Assembly (NCBI GenBank): GCA_040360365.1
Contig: CP136412.1
DNA from: Arcanobacterium_A hippocoleae_A
GTDB lineage: Bacteria; Actinomycetota; Actinomycetes; Actinomycetales; Actinomycetaceae
Direction: 5' to 3' (one strand)
Length of the DNA stretch: 64,000 nucleotides
In this document: positions 1-9,377 of the stretch, piece by piece
Numbering within the stretch: position 1 is the first letter of the stretch
Layout of the letters: every line of letters begins with the position of its first letter
The notes under the pieces: model-generated
What the model was told of the DNA's origin: nothing
The model's database searches: none
Seen by the model: the letters and a program-made list of their open reading frames with translations, nothing else
Program-made: the position numbers and the translations under genes

Positions 1-577
1 CGAATCCGGGAATAGTTTTATATTCAACTGAGAATTCGCCGTCAGCAATCACTGTTCCAATGCGCTTGCCGAGAACTGGCATTAGCACACCCTCTCCATG
101 CTCGACAAGGCTGATATCAAACCAGTTTGCATATTTTGATTCTTTCCCGAAACGCATTACATCCCAAAGGGCGCGATTCAGGTAAAGCGGTGTGGGAACA
201 GCCATATGGTTCGGCACGATATCTACAATCACATGCATTTGGGCAGCATGAATTTTCTTTGCAAGATTCTTGAATGCGGCGAGTCCGCCCATTTCCTGCG
301 AAATTTCACTGTGATTTACTACATCATAACCATGTTTAGACCCAGGAGCTGCCTGCAAAATTGGCGAAAGATAGACATCAGTTACGCCAAGCTTTGCAAG
401 ATAATCGACTATTTCTTCAGCTTGCCGGAAAGTAAACTGCGGCCCCAGCTGCAGCCGGTAAGTGGTAATCGGAGTGCGCTGCGAATCAGCAGGGGTGTGT
501 GAGTGATGCCTGTCTTTAGCTGTTTTGAAACTGTCGGTATTCTTGTTTGCGGCAGATGTTTTCGCAATTACGTTCAC
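1..577 (-). CDS. treY: Maltooligosyl trehalose synthase TreY, N-terminal part (cut by window edge)
   Basis: TreY is a cytosolic GH13 enzyme that turns the reducing end of a maltodextrin into a trehalosyl unit. The visible ~190 residues run from the first strand (TTYRLQLGPQFTF) through the YLSPILQAAPGSKHGYD segment to the conserved VDIVPNHMA block, all typical of TreY. I chose the GTG at 577 because AAGGGAAAG lies just upstream and the frame is open from there; the first ~35 residues look like an unconserved tail. It lies 58 bp behind glgX on the same strand, the usual treX-treY order, so co-transcription is likely. No frame break is seen in this part; the rest lies outside the window. Confidence 0.9.
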   Translation of the reverse strand, partial: MNVIAKTSAANKNTDSFKTAKDRHHSHTPADSQRTPITTYRLQLGPQFTFRQAEEIVDYLAKLGVTDVYLSPILQAAPGSKHGYDVVNHSEISQEMGGLAAFKNLAKKIHAAQMHVIVDIVPNHMAVPTPLYLNRALWDVMRFGKESKYANWFDISLVEHGEGVLMPVLGKRIGTVIADGEFSVEYKTIPGF

Positions 578-635
578 TGAACTTTCCCTTAAATCTTCCG
601 ATAATCCTGCAGATAAAATCCGCAGCTTTAAATTT

Positions 636-2889
636 CTACTCTTGTTTATTTTCTTTATTTTCCGGATCCGAAGTGTGTGCGGCAGCGGCTGCTGCAGCGT
701 CTTCCTCCGCAATTTGGTCACTGAAATCAAGTTTCCGTGTTTCGGAAGTAATCGCGTCAAGGAACGAATCATCTTCCGTCGCTTTCATCTTTCTGATGAG
801 GACCCATACAGAACGCGAGCGCACAGTAAAAGATGTTTCTGACGCAAATTCGGCACCGTCGCTGACATCAGCATCTGTGCAAAGAACCAGTTTCCACGGA
901 TTCTCACTTTCAGTGGCAGGAATCTTGAATTCGAGATCCTCGCTGGAAGCGTTAAATGCAAGCAGGAAATCATCATCCACAATTTCCTCGCCGCGCATAT
1001 TTGGTTCAGCTATCTTTCCCCATTCAGGTAGACCATTAACGACCGTGCATAATGCGTATCCCAGTCGGCGTCTTCCATCAGTGAAGAATCGTTACGCATC
1101 CACTCAATGTCGCCTTGACGCGAGCTGCCTCCGCGGCTTGATTTCCCTTGGAAAAACGGCGGCGGCGGAATACCGGATGGTCTTTGCGGAGTCTGATTAC
1201 TTTTTGTGTGAAAGTAAATAAATCAGTGGCTTCGGGGTCAAGATCCCAATTCATCCATGCAAGTTCATTATCTTGCGCATAGGTATTGTTATTGCCTTGC
1301 TGTGTTCTCCCAATTTCATCACCGTGTGAAATCATGGGGACTCCCTGGGAGAGCAGCAGCGTGGAAAGCATATTCTTAATTTGCCGCACACGTAAAGACC
1401 TGATTTCCGGATTATCAGTTGGGCCTTCTGCTCCGCAGTTCCAAGAACGGTTATGCGACTCTCCATCGCGGGAATCCTCTCCGTTCGCTTCATTATGTTT
1501 TTCGTTGTAGGAAACCAAATCACGCATAGTGAAACCGTCGTGTGCGGTAATGAAGTTGATTGAAGCAACCGGACGGCGCCCGGAATGTGCATATAAATCA
1601 GAAGAACCAGAAAGCCGGGAAGCGAACTCGTCAAGTGTTGAAGGCTCACCGCGCCAAAAATCACGAATCGTATCGCGATACTTGCCGTTCCATTCGGTCC
1701 ACAGTGAGGGGAATTCGCCGACATTGTAACCGCCTTCGCCGACATCCCACGGCTCAGCAATCAGCTTTACCTGTGAGATAATCGGATCTTGCTGAATAAT
1801 GTCGAAGAATGTTGAGAGTTTGTCTACTTCGTGCAGTTCGCGGGCAAGGGTGGAAGCCAAATCGAATCGGAATCCGTCGACATGCATTTCTAAAATCCAG
1901 TACCGCAGTGAGTCCATAATTAACTGCAGCGTATGCGGGGCACGCATATTCAGCGAGTTTCCGGTACCCGTTGTGTCGAAATAATGGCTGCGGTCGTCGG
2001 GAACAAGCCGATAATAGGCATTGTTATCTAAGCCGCGGAAAGAGAGTGTTGGCCCAAGATGGTTTCCCTCAGCTGTATGGTTGTACACCACGTCCAGTAT
2101 GACTTCGATATTGGCTTCGTGGAGTGCTTTCACCATTGACTTGAATTCTTCTACCTGTTCGCCGCGCGTACCTGAAGAGGAGTAAGTGTTTTGCGGTGCA
2201 AAGAAACCGATTGTGTTATATCCCCAGTAGTTAGAGAGACCTTTTTCGATTAGTGAAGTGTCGTTTACGAATTGGTGTACCGGCATTAATTCGATTGCAG
2301 TAACACCGAGTTCTTTTAGATATTCAATATTTGAGGGATGGGCAATACCCATATATGTGCCGCGAAGCTGTTCCGGAATCCGCGGATTCTGTTTTGTCAT
2401 TCCCTTTACATGGGCTTCGTAAATGATTGTGTCGTGGTATTCATGCTGCGGCGGACGGTCGTGCCCCCAGTCAAAGAATTGATTATGAACGACGGAAAGC
2501 ATTGTTTTCCCAAGGGAGTCTTGCGGCAGGAACTCGTCGTGATTTTCGAAGTTGTATGAGAAATTCGCCTGACTGTTCTCAATTTGCCCATCGATAGCTT
2601 TCGCATATGGGTCAAGCAGAATTTTTGTATGATCAAAGCGCAATCCGGCTTCCGGATTATATTCTCCGTGCGCCCGGAAGCCATAACGCTGCCCAGGGCG
2701 AATCCCAAGCACATAACAGTGCCAGACATGGGCGTCAACCTCACGCATTTCGATACGTTCTTCGTGTAAGCCGTCGTCAATCAGGCAAAGCTCCATTTTT
2801 TGAGCTGCCGATGAGAATACTGCAAAATTAGTGCCGGCGCCGTCAAAGGTGGCGCCAAGCGGATAGGGTTTTCCTGGCCAAATTTCCAT
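636..2889 (-). CDS. glgX: Glycogen debranching enzyme GlgX/TreX (frame broken at two sites)
   Basis: Isoamylase-type debranching enzyme that hydrolyses alpha-1,6 branches of glycogen or maltodextrin. The N-terminus (KPYPLGATFDGAGTNFAVFS) is a CBM48 module. The GH13 barrel follows, with VILDVVYNHTAEG, the nucleophile region HVDGFRFDLAS (~residue 340), the acid AEPWDVG (~375) and TAHDGFTMRDLVSY (~447). The stated frame stops at 1078, but the C-terminal sequence continues in other frames to a stop at 636. One missing base in the A run 1152-1156 and one in 1015-1017 restore a single 751-residue protein, the normal family length. It is followed by treY on the same strand, which suggests maltodextrin-to-trehalose conversion (treZ would be beyond the edge). 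Start ATG at 2889, with a weak ribosome site. Confidence 0.92.
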
Positions 2890-3425
2890 AGTTCTAGGTT
2901 CTCACTTTTTTCTTGTATGTGGGTAGATATTCCACCGAAAGCGTGACGCATATTTAATAGCAAGCAGTTAGATTTTCCGGAAAATTCTTCGGAAAATGTT
3001 TAAAAACTGTTTTTGAAATTGTTTCGGATTCGGAAAAGTAAAATGGTTTTCAGCTAAGCTGCGGCGGCATAATTTTCCGAGATTTTGCAGCGGCGGTTCT
3101 GCGGGGAAATCTGCTGCGGCTTAACTGTTTTTATCTAATTATCTAATACTGCTGTTTAGCTGCTTTGCTGCAGTGATATTGCTGCAGCACTGTTCCATCG
3201 CGCCGTGTTTAGGCGGATTTACTGCTGTGTGCTGGAGTGTGGGGTGAACTATCGGCTAAAAGTGTGCTCTGCTGATTGGGAAAGAAATGCGGACGCGGTA
3301 TAACGCGGTACGAGATGAAGCGCGGAAAAGTGCAGCGAAAGATGAAAAACCGGCGTGGGGTAGGAGCTGGTTTTTGTTTCAGCACACACCGTCTTTTAAA
3401 GGTGGCACAGGTCACGGCTTGTGAA
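2890..3425. other. Intergenic region between glgX and tRNA cluster
   Basis: No convincing gene on either strand. It holds the divergent upstream regions of glgX (minus) and the tRNA cluster (plus). Near 2985-3040 there are several TTCGGAAAA-like words, and around 3165-3190 two copies of TTGCTGCAG, but nothing assignable. Confidence 0.5.
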
Positions 3426-3456
3426 TTGGACATATCTCTAAAACGCTCGCTATATT
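3426..3456 (+). promoter_or_regulatory. Candidate promoter of the tRNA cluster
   Basis: TTGGAC at 3426-3431 and TATATT at 3451-3456 with a 19-bp spacer, about 50 bp before tRNA-Gly. The -10 is good; the spacer is slightly long, so the exact -35 is uncertain. Confidence 0.5.
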
Positions 3457-3506
3457 AGAACAGTCGCAAGGGCGGTAACGAAAAAGTTAAGCCTTAGTAA
3501 CAGTCT

Positions 3507-3579
3507 GCGGATGTAGCTCAGTTGGTAGAGCGCAACCTTGCCAAGGTTGAGGTCGCGGGTCCGAGCCCCGTCATCCGCT
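3507..3579 (+). tRNA. tRNA-Gly (GCC)
   Basis: Full cloverleaf of 73 nt. Acceptor strand GCGGATG pairs with CATCCGC, the D-arm reads TAGCTCAGTTGGTAGAGC, the anticodon loop CTTGCCAAG gives GCC, and the T-arm is GCGGGTCCGAGCCCCGT. CCA is not encoded. It is the first of three tRNAs in a row. Confidence 0.95.
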
Positions 3580-3611
3580 CGATGGCCAAGCAGTAGATTG
3601 CTCAACCACAT

Positions 3612-3682
3612 GGTGGGTTGGCCGAGAGGCGAGGCAGCGGCCTGCAAAGCCGTATACACGGGTTCGAATCCCGTACCCACCT
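3612..3682 (+). tRNA. tRNA-Cys (GCA)
   Basis: 71-nt cloverleaf. Acceptor GGTGGGT pairs with ACCCACC, the anticodon loop CCTGCAAAG gives GCA, and the T-arm contains GGTTCGAATCC. It lies 32 bp after tRNA-Gly and is followed at once by an intrinsic terminator. Confidence 0.95.
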
Positions 3683-3701
3683 CACATGCGATTTAAAGTA
3701 C

Positions 3702-3736
3702 GCCAGTAAAATCGTTAGATTTTCTGGCTTTTTTAT
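3702..3736 (+). terminator. Intrinsic terminator after tRNA-Cys
   Basis: GCCAGTAAAATC and GATTTTCTGGC form a stem around a short loop, followed by six T. It separates tRNA-Gly/Cys from tRNA-Val, which therefore may have its own promoter. Confidence 0.8.
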
Positions 3737-3770
3737 TTGTGTGATGAATTTCGGTTTCAAAATTCAATAC

Positions 3771-3842
3771 GGGCGATTAGCGCAGTGGTAGCGCGTTTCC
3801 TTGACACGGAAGAGGTCGCTGGTTCGATCCCAGTATCGCCCA
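3771..3842 (+). tRNA. tRNA-Val (GAC)
   Basis: 72-nt cloverleaf. Acceptor GGGCGAT pairs with ATCGCCC, the D-arm is TAGCGCAGTGGTAGCGC, the anticodon loop CTTGACACG gives GAC, and the T-arm contains GGTTCGATCC. CCA is not encoded. Confidence 0.95.
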
Positions 3843-4200
3843 CGTTTTCGGCTTCGCAGCAATATTTTTGCCGATTTTTCTTATCTGATTTAACTGCCGC
3901 TGTTTTCTGCTTTTCGGCAGGAGCTGGTTTGCGAAGCTGCGTGTAAAACCGCCGCTGAAGAACTAACCTCGGCTGAAGCAATCTCCGCACAGATACGCCT
4001 GCTGCAATATTTGCTCAACTCTGCTAACCAAGAATGAATAACTTTTGTCTGCTATCCCTGGGTTTGGGGCTAGTCTGTGCTTGCGGTTGGATTCTTTCGG
4101 TGCCGCAGTTGGGAAAGATGGAGAATACAGACCGCTTTACTGTGAATACATATTAAATTAGCTGCGGATGAAATAATGGTTGAATTTTTGGTTGAAAGTG
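3843..4200. other. Non-coding stretch after tRNA-Val
   Basis: No gene seen. Near 4188-4208 there is a perfect inverted repeat TGAAAGT-gtg-ACTTTCA, which could be an operator for the small unit that follows. Confidence 0.4.
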
Positions 4201-4218
4201 TGACTTTCACATAATTTG

Positions 4219-4272
4219 CTGACAATAATGTGAAAATATGTTTATCATGTGAATAAAGATAATCATTTTCAT
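4219..4272 (+). promoter_or_regulatory. Candidate promoter with Fur/Zur-family operator
   Basis: CTGACA (4219-4224), a 17-bp spacer and TTATCA (4242-4247) form a plausible promoter. Immediately downstream, over the expected start site, AGATAATCATTTTCA matches 13 of 15 positions of the 7-1-7 Fur-type box TGATAATnATTATCA. Its complement TGAAAATGATTATCT also resembles actinobacterial Zur boxes. Which regulator binds is inference. Confidence 0.45.
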
Positions 4273-4286
4273 AGTTGGGGATAGAC

Positions 4287-4397
4287 GTGCAGATTCATCT
4301 TGGTTTCATTGCCGCTCGGGGGGAGCTCCTGCTCTCATCGTTCCGCATGAATCTCTTTCCCCATATTTTCGATATCAAAACGGCTGCAGTAATTTAG
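4287..4397 (+). CDS. Possible 36-residue small ORF
   Basis: GTG start 6 nt after TTGGGGATAG, open for 36 codons to TAG. The peptide begins VQIHLGFIAARGELLL and has no recognised domain. The only support is context: promoter with operator upstream, terminator downstream, and start sequestered in a hairpin. The structured-RNA reading is about equally likely. Confidence 0.25.
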   Translation: MQIHLGFIAARGELLLSSFRMNLFPHIFDIKTAAVI

Positions 4398-4431
4398 ATT
4401 TTTCTGCGCGCTTTCATCTCCATTCCTTTTT

Positions 4432-4467
4432 ATATCGCGGCACCGCGGAAAAGTGCCGCGATATTTT
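4432..4467 (+). terminator. Strong hairpin terminator
   Basis: Perfect 12-bp stem ATATCGCGGCAC / GTGCCGCGATAT with a 9-nt loop and a short T tract (TTTT at 4464-4467). It ends the small unit, so the surface-protein gene at 4806 is transcribed separately. Confidence 0.75.
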
Positions 4468-4805
4468 GGTATCAACTTTGAATTTTTGCTGCGCAATGTA
4501 CAAAAACTAGATTAAGGCTGGGCGGGCTGCGCGATGCGCTTGCGTTCAGACAGCGGCGTGCACGGATCTTCGGAAAAGAAATAATGATATCCCCGCTGCG
4601 AATATAATGCCTTGATTTTCATTCCGGATAAATTTCGCGAAGCAAACTGCAGCACGGTGCTGCAGCGCATATTTAATCGTGAGGATTTTCAATGACAGAA
4701 CGGCATTTCACTGAAATTCTATTTCTGTTTTGGGTAATCGTCTCAACTCATTGAGAACTTCATTTTCTAAACAACACATTTATACAACATAAGGAGAGGA
4801 TCGTT

Positions 4806-6764
4806 ATGAAACGACTTCGAATTTCTGCTGCCCTCGCACTGGGGTCGCTGCTGGCTTTGTCCGGGATGGGCGGATCTGCGGCGTTTGCAGCTCCTCCCGC
4901 TTCTGCAAGCGTGAGTGTCTCTGCAGCTTTCCACGTTTATCCGATTTCCGAGGATGACAACCTTATTATGGGTAAAGATGCCCCAAAGAGTCAGGTGAAA
5001 GTGAAGCTTCCTGGAACAAACGGGGCAGCGAAAAACGTCACGGTTAACGGCGGCGGATACTGGTTTTACCCAATCCCTAAAGGTACAGTGCTTAAACCTG
5101 GTCAGCAAGTGACCATAACCGATTCCAAACAACATGAAACTTCCGTGAAAATTGGTAAGAAAACTGAGGTGAATCAGCCGGTTGAAGGGCAGGATGCTGT
5201 AACGGGTACGGGTGAACCTGGCACGTTTTTGAGAGTGGCGCTTCAAGATAAAGAGAACGGTGATTCTGTTGTCGGTACCATTGTCAAAGTCATTGTTGGT
5301 GATGATGGAACATGGTCTGCTCTTATTGGGCGGGGTTTGGAGATTGGGGAAACTGTAATTGTTTCTCAGTCATACAAGGTAGACATTGCGAAAGATGTTA
5401 AGGCTAAGGAATCGCAGAATGTGACTGTGTCTGTTGTTTATAATCAGCTGCGTGCTGATGGTGGTTTTGAGCAGATTCCTGGTACTGGTCGGACGGCTGT
5501 ATTGTCTCAGCCAGCGTTGGATTCCAATGGTTCTAATCTGAAGGTTGATTTGTCTGGTTTTGAGAAGGTGACTGTTAAAGGTTTGCCGTGGAAGTTAACT
5601 GAAGTGAAGTTCCCTGCCGGCATCACAGCTGTTGATGGTTCTTCACGTATGGGTGAGGTTGATCGTCATCTTGAGGGTGAGCTTGTGATTAATCTGATTT
5701 ACGAGAAGGAATATGCTTCTGGTAAGCCGTTGACTCAGCCGGAGAAGCCTGTGCTTGATCCGAGTGAGTTGCGTCAGAAGGTGAATGTTTTTGTTGAGTA
5801 TGACGTGCTGCGTGCTGATGGTGGTTTTGAGCAGATTCCTGGTACTGGTCGGACGGCTGTATTGTCTCAGCCGTCACTATCTGCTGATGGTTCTAATCTG
5901 AAGGTTGATTTGTCTGGTTTTGAGAAGGTGACTGTTAAAGGTTTGCCGTGGAAGTTAACTGAAGTGAAGTTCCCTGCCGGCATCACAGCTGTTGATGGTT
6001 CTTCACATGTGGGTGAGGTTGATCGTCATCTTGAAGGTGATGTGGTTGTTCATCTTTTGTATGAGAAAGCCTATGCTTCTGGTAAGCCGTTGACTCAGCC
6101 GGAGAAGCCTGTGCTTGATCCGAGTGAGTTGCGTCAGAAGGTGAATGTTTTTGTTGAGTATGACGTGCTGCGTGCTGATGGTGGTTTTGAGCAGATTCCT
6201 GGTACTGGTCGGACGGCTGTATTGTCTCAGCCGTCACTATCTGCTGATGGTTCTAATCTGAAGGTTGATTTGTCTGGTTTTGAGAAGGTGACTGTTAAAG
6301 GTTTGCCGTGGAAGTTAACTGAAGTGAAGTTCCCTGCCGGCATCACAGCTGTTGATGGTTCTTCACATGTGGGTGAGGTTGATCGTCATCTTGAAGGTGA
6401 TGTGGTTGTTCATCTTTTGTATGAGAAAGCCTATGCTTCTGGTAAGCCGTTGACCCAGCCGGAAAAGCCGGAAGTAACTGAGATTTCTGGTACGCCGTTG
6501 ATCCAGCCGGAAAAGCCTAAGGGTGAGATTGGTATTTCTGGTGATCCGTTGATTCAGCCGGAGAAGCCGAAGGGTGAGATTAGTGTTCCTGGTGATCCGT
6601 TGGTGCAGCCGGAGAAGCCGGTGTTGGATCCGGATATGGTGAAAACAGCAAAGGCTCCGGAGCTGAGTAAGACGGGTGCTGCTGTTGAGGGTGTATTAGC
6701 TGGTTCCCTAGCCCTTATTATTCTAGGCGGTGCAGCCCTCACAGCCCGCCGCAGAATGAACTGA
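4806..6764 (+). CDS. LPXTG-type (LSKTG) surface protein with three MucBP-like repeats
   Basis: Sortase-anchored wall protein of 652 residues. A signal peptide (MKRLRISAALALGSLLALSG, cleavage near AFA-APP) is followed by two all-beta, Ig-like stretches (~40-110 and ~115-195). Then come three ~120-residue repeats, each from VNVFVEYDVLRADGG-type sequence to a strand such as VVVHLLYEK. The repeat pattern resembles MucBP-type adhesin modules, by inference. A proline-rich stalk follows with PLTQPEKP/PLIQPEKP words. LSKTG sits near residue 620, followed by a hydrophobic helix and the positive tail ARRRMN. Start ATG preceded by AAGGAGAGGATCGTT, a strong ribosome site. It has its own terminator, and no sortase gene is in the window. 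Likely role: adhesion or surface display; ligand unknown. Confidence 0.88.
   Translation: MKRLRISAALALGSLLALSGMGGSAAFAAPPASASVSVSAAFHVYPISEDDNLIMGKDAPKSQVKVKLPGTNGAAKNVTVNGGGYWFYPIPKGTVLKPGQQVTITDSKQHETSVKIGKKTEVNQPVEGQDAVTGTGEPGTFLRVALQDKENGDSVVGTIVKVIVGDDGTWSALIGRGLEIGETVIVSQSYKVDIAKDVKAKESQNVTVSVVYNQLRADGGFEQIPGTGRTAVLSQPALDSNGSNLKVDLSGFEKVTVKGLPWKLTEVKFPAGITAVDGSSRMGEVDRHLEGELVINLIYEKEYASGKPLTQPEKPVLDPSELRQKVNVFVEYDVLRADGGFEQIPGTGRTAVLSQPSLSADGSNLKVDLSGFEKVTVKGLPWKLTEVKFPAGITAVDGSSHVGEVDRHLEGDVVVHLLYEKAYASGKPLTQPEKPVLDPSELRQKVNVFVEYDVLRADGGFEQIPGTGRTAVLSQPSLSADGSNLKVDLSGFEKVTVKGLPWKLTEVKFPAGITAVDGSSHVGEVDRHLEGDVVVHLLYEKAYASGKPLTQPEKPEVTEISGTPLIQPEKPKGEIGISGDPLIQPEKPKGEISVPGDPLVQPEKPVLDPDMVKTAKAPELSKTGAAVEGVLAGSLALIILGGAALTARRRMN
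5450..6460 (+). repeat. Three tandem ~360-bp repeats inside the surface-protein gene
   Basis: The segment starting CTGCGTGCTGATGGTGGTTT recurs at 5450, 5810 and 6170, a 360-bp (120-codon) period. Copies 2 and 3 are essentially identical at DNA level over their whole length; copy 1 differs mainly at its 3' part. Such identity points to recent unit duplication or gene conversion, and copy number may vary between strains. Confidence 0.92.
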
Positions 6765-6827
6765 AAGAAGCTAGCTGCTGGCGAATTCACATTGATGCTT
6801 CGGAAGAAATTCTGAGCTAAAGATAGC

Positions 6828-6874
6828 AGGGGTACGGACGGAATCTTGAAATGGTTTCATCCGTACCCCTTTTT
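6828..6874 (+). terminator. Intrinsic terminator of the 4806 gene
   Basis: AGGGGTACGGA (6828-6838) pairs with TCCGTACCCCT (6860-6870), followed by a T tract. Confidence 0.8.
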
Positions 6875-7203
6875 ATCTTTAACCGAAATTTTCCGTCGTT
6901 CCGCAAGCCGGTGCCAGTGAAAACGCAAAAGTTAGCGGCGGGTGAAATTCCCAGACTGAGTTCTTTCCAGCAGTCATGTAAGGAAAAGAGGTTCTTGCCG
7001 CCAGTGCTGCAGTGAATCCGAAGTTCATCTCACAGTAATTCATGTCATATATTTCAGGAGGATAAAAATCTTGAAAAATGCGGGGGGGTAATAAAGTATG
7101 ATTCGCGTGCTCTATGCGCAATGCACACCTGAGATTTTAATTCACATGTTTTCAGTGTGCTGATGTGCCTGTGCGTGAAACTGAAACAAACGGAGGAGTT
7201 TTC

Positions 7204-9110
7204 ATGTTTGGTAAAAATGGCGGGAAGGATGCGTATCGAGCGCGTCATAAGGTTGAGGTTTCCTCGAAATATTCATCATTCGGAGTGAAATCCGCTATGG
7301 TGGGCAGCTTATTTGCACTTGGTGTTCCTACAGCTTCCGCTAATGACGCTGCGTTCATCGACGCTATTGGTGACTATACTTCTGATCATGCTGATGCGAC
7401 GGATATTGATTTCATTGGGGATGAGACCCCAGGGCTTGAAGAGCTAGTCGATAATGATGCTACAGATATTGATCACATTGATTCTGAGACTCCGGGTCGG
7501 GAATATCTTGTAAATAATGATGCTACATTCATTGACGCGATTGATGACTATACTCCTGATCATGCTGAGGCGACAGATATTGATTTTATTGGAGATGAGA
7601 CTCCTGGGCGTAGTGAGTTAGCGGCTAATGATGCTACCGATATTTATAATATTGATTCTGAGACTCCGGGCCGGGATTACCTGGTAAATAATGACGCTAC
7701 CAATATCGAAAATATTGGTTCGGAAACTCCGGAACGTTTAGAAATGGCTGATACTCCAGCTAAGGATATTGCAAATATTGGTTCTGCTGCACCAGTTCGC
7801 GGTGCTATTCTTGGTAACCACCGGGAAGCAAGATCCGTTGCCGAATTAGATGCAACACCATATGAGACAGTGGCATGGAACGAGACTCCATCCGCAGCAG
7901 AAGATGAAGAAGTCTGGGGCAGCTTCCACACCGGCAGCGGCGGTAGTTTGGATGTTACTGTTACTACTGAATCAGCTGATGGTGACGCTGCGCTCATTGA
8001 CGCGATTGATAGCTATACTCCTGATCATGCTGAGGCGACAGATATTGATTTTATTGGAGATGAGACTCCTGGGCGTAGTGAGTTAGCGGCTAATGATGCT
8101 ACCGATATTTATAATATTGATTCTGAGACTCCGGGCCGGGATTACCTGGTAAATAATGACGCTACCAATATCGAAAATATTGGTTCGGAAACTCGGAACG
8201 TTTAGAAATGGCTGATACTCCAGCTAAGGATATTGCAAATATTGGTTCTGCTGCACCAGTTCGCGGTGCTATTCTTGGTAACCACCGGGAAGCAAGATCC
8301 GTTGCCGAATTAGATGCAACACCATATGAGACAGTGGCATGGAACGAGACTCCATCCGCAGCAGAAGATGAAGAAGTCTGGGGCAGCTTCCACACCGGCA
8401 GCGGCGGTACACTTGGAACCGTTATCACCGGCACCGGAAATCAGCCAGGTACAGCGTCTGTGCTTCCAAAGGCTGCAGCAGGTTCATCGTTTACCGGAAA
8501 ACTTGCGTATCCGGAACTTACTGGTTTATCTGATTTCGGTACCCCAGTAAATGAAGCTGATACCAAAGATCGTCTCGGTCTGCCGGCAACACTTCCGGCA
8601 ACGGAGAACGGTTCTGAATTTAGAGGCGCACTCGAATATCCGGAGCTTACTGGTTACAGTGCAATCGGTACGAATGTGAATGAAGCAGACACTAAGGATC
8701 AGCCAGGCACAGCGTCTGTGCTTCCAAAGAGCGCCGCAGGTTCTGCATTCGCTGGTGAACTAGAATATCCGGAACTTGCTGGATACAGTGCAATCGGTAC
8801 GAATGTGAATGAAGCAGACACTAAGGATCAGCCAGGTACAGCGTCTGTGCTTCCAAAGAGCGCCGCAGGTTCTGCATTCGCTGGTGAACTAGAATATCCG
8901 GAGATTGCGGGTGTGAAAGATTTCGGTCTTTCGGTATCTGGTGCTGATACAAAGAACAAGCCGAATACGCCAGTGCTCGATAGTACGGCAGCAGCTGCGG
9001 AATTGCCGCAAACTGGTACGGATCAGCGCGGCGGTTTGCTTGGGGCAGCAGCTCTCGGTCTTGCTGGTGTTATCTCGATTTTCGGATCACGCAAGCGCCG
9101 TCAAGACTAA
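7204..9110 (+). CDS. LPQTG wall-anchored acidic repeat protein (frame broken at ~8193)
   Basis: Surface protein of ~635 residues once one base is restored. The N-terminus is long and basic, then SSFGVKSAMVGSLFALG, which resembles a YSIRK-type signal peptide. The body is built of ~22-residue acidic units such as DATDIDFIGDETPG and DATDIYNIDSETPG. A 155-residue block of these is present twice. The C-terminal third has ~43-residue repeats (PGTASVLPKSAAGSAFAGEL, then EYPELAGYSAIGTNVNEADT). LPQTG, a hydrophobic helix and SRKRRQD end the protein. Start ATG 7204 follows ACGGAGGAG. The frame stops at 8205 because copy 2 of the block reads ACTCGG where copy 1 reads ACTCCGG; otherwise the two junctions agree. 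Function unknown; Asp-rich repeats might bind cations (inference). Confidence 0.85.
7518..8410 (+). repeat. Two direct copies of a ~430-bp block, period 465 bp
   Basis: Sequence from about 7518 to 7946 recurs from about 7983 to 8410, nearly identical. The observed distance is 464 bp (for example AGCTTC at 7921 and 8385), one short of 465 (155 codons). The missing C at ~8193 in copy 2 accounts exactly for the difference. Confidence 0.9.
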
Positions 9111-9130
9111 TATCTCGTAAATCATTTTTG

Positions 9131-9172
9131 AAATGGCTGGGAATATTGAAAAGATACTCCCAGCCATTTTTT
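9131..9172 (+). terminator. Intrinsic terminator of the LPQTG gene
   Basis: Perfect 12-bp stem AAATGGCTGGGA / TCCCAGCCATTT, ending in a run of six T. Confidence 0.85.
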
Positions 9173-9377
9173 ACCTTACAAGCACAGACACCGGATATAA
9201 ATTACGGAGTACCCGATATTTTGCAGCCCAGTTGATTCACAAATCTATTTGGTTTCTTTTTTTGAAGCTGCGGCAGTACGGCTGGGAAATCTCTTAGAGC
9301 TGAATGCCGTCGTTCTGCGGTACACATCCGCGCCTGCCCGCAATCTGCAGACAATCATTTCCCGCAGATGCCCATCC

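Larger units (their letters stand above)
4254..4467 (+). ncRNA. Unassigned short structured transcript
   Basis: Between the promoter/operator and a strong terminator lies a ~210-nt unit with internal pairing. GGGGA (4277-4281) can pair with TCCCC (4358-4362), and AGATTCAT (4291-4298) with ATGAATCT (4347-4354), enclosing a GC-rich loop with GAGCTC. The first arm covers a ribosome-binding-like GGGG ahead of a GTG start. I recognise no known RNA family (not SRP RNA, tmRNA, RNase P RNA or a common riboswitch). It could be a metal-regulated small RNA, or the mRNA of a 36-codon ORF. Confidence 0.4.

Noticed and set aside
636..998. Separate 120-residue gene beside glgX
   Set aside because: It is the C-terminal part of GlgX, displaced by two missing bases.
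3702..3736. Possible attachment site at the tRNA cluster
   Set aside because: The inverted repeat is a plain terminator, and no integrase or repeated tRNA end is nearby.
4512..4670. 52-codon minus-strand ORF (ends KRIAQPAQP)
   Set aside because: No ribosome site, no recognised domain and no neighbours on that strand; could be chance or an old gene end.
5450..9000. CRISPR-like repeats
   Set aside because: The repeats are long, in frame and inside surface-protein genes, without spacer structure.
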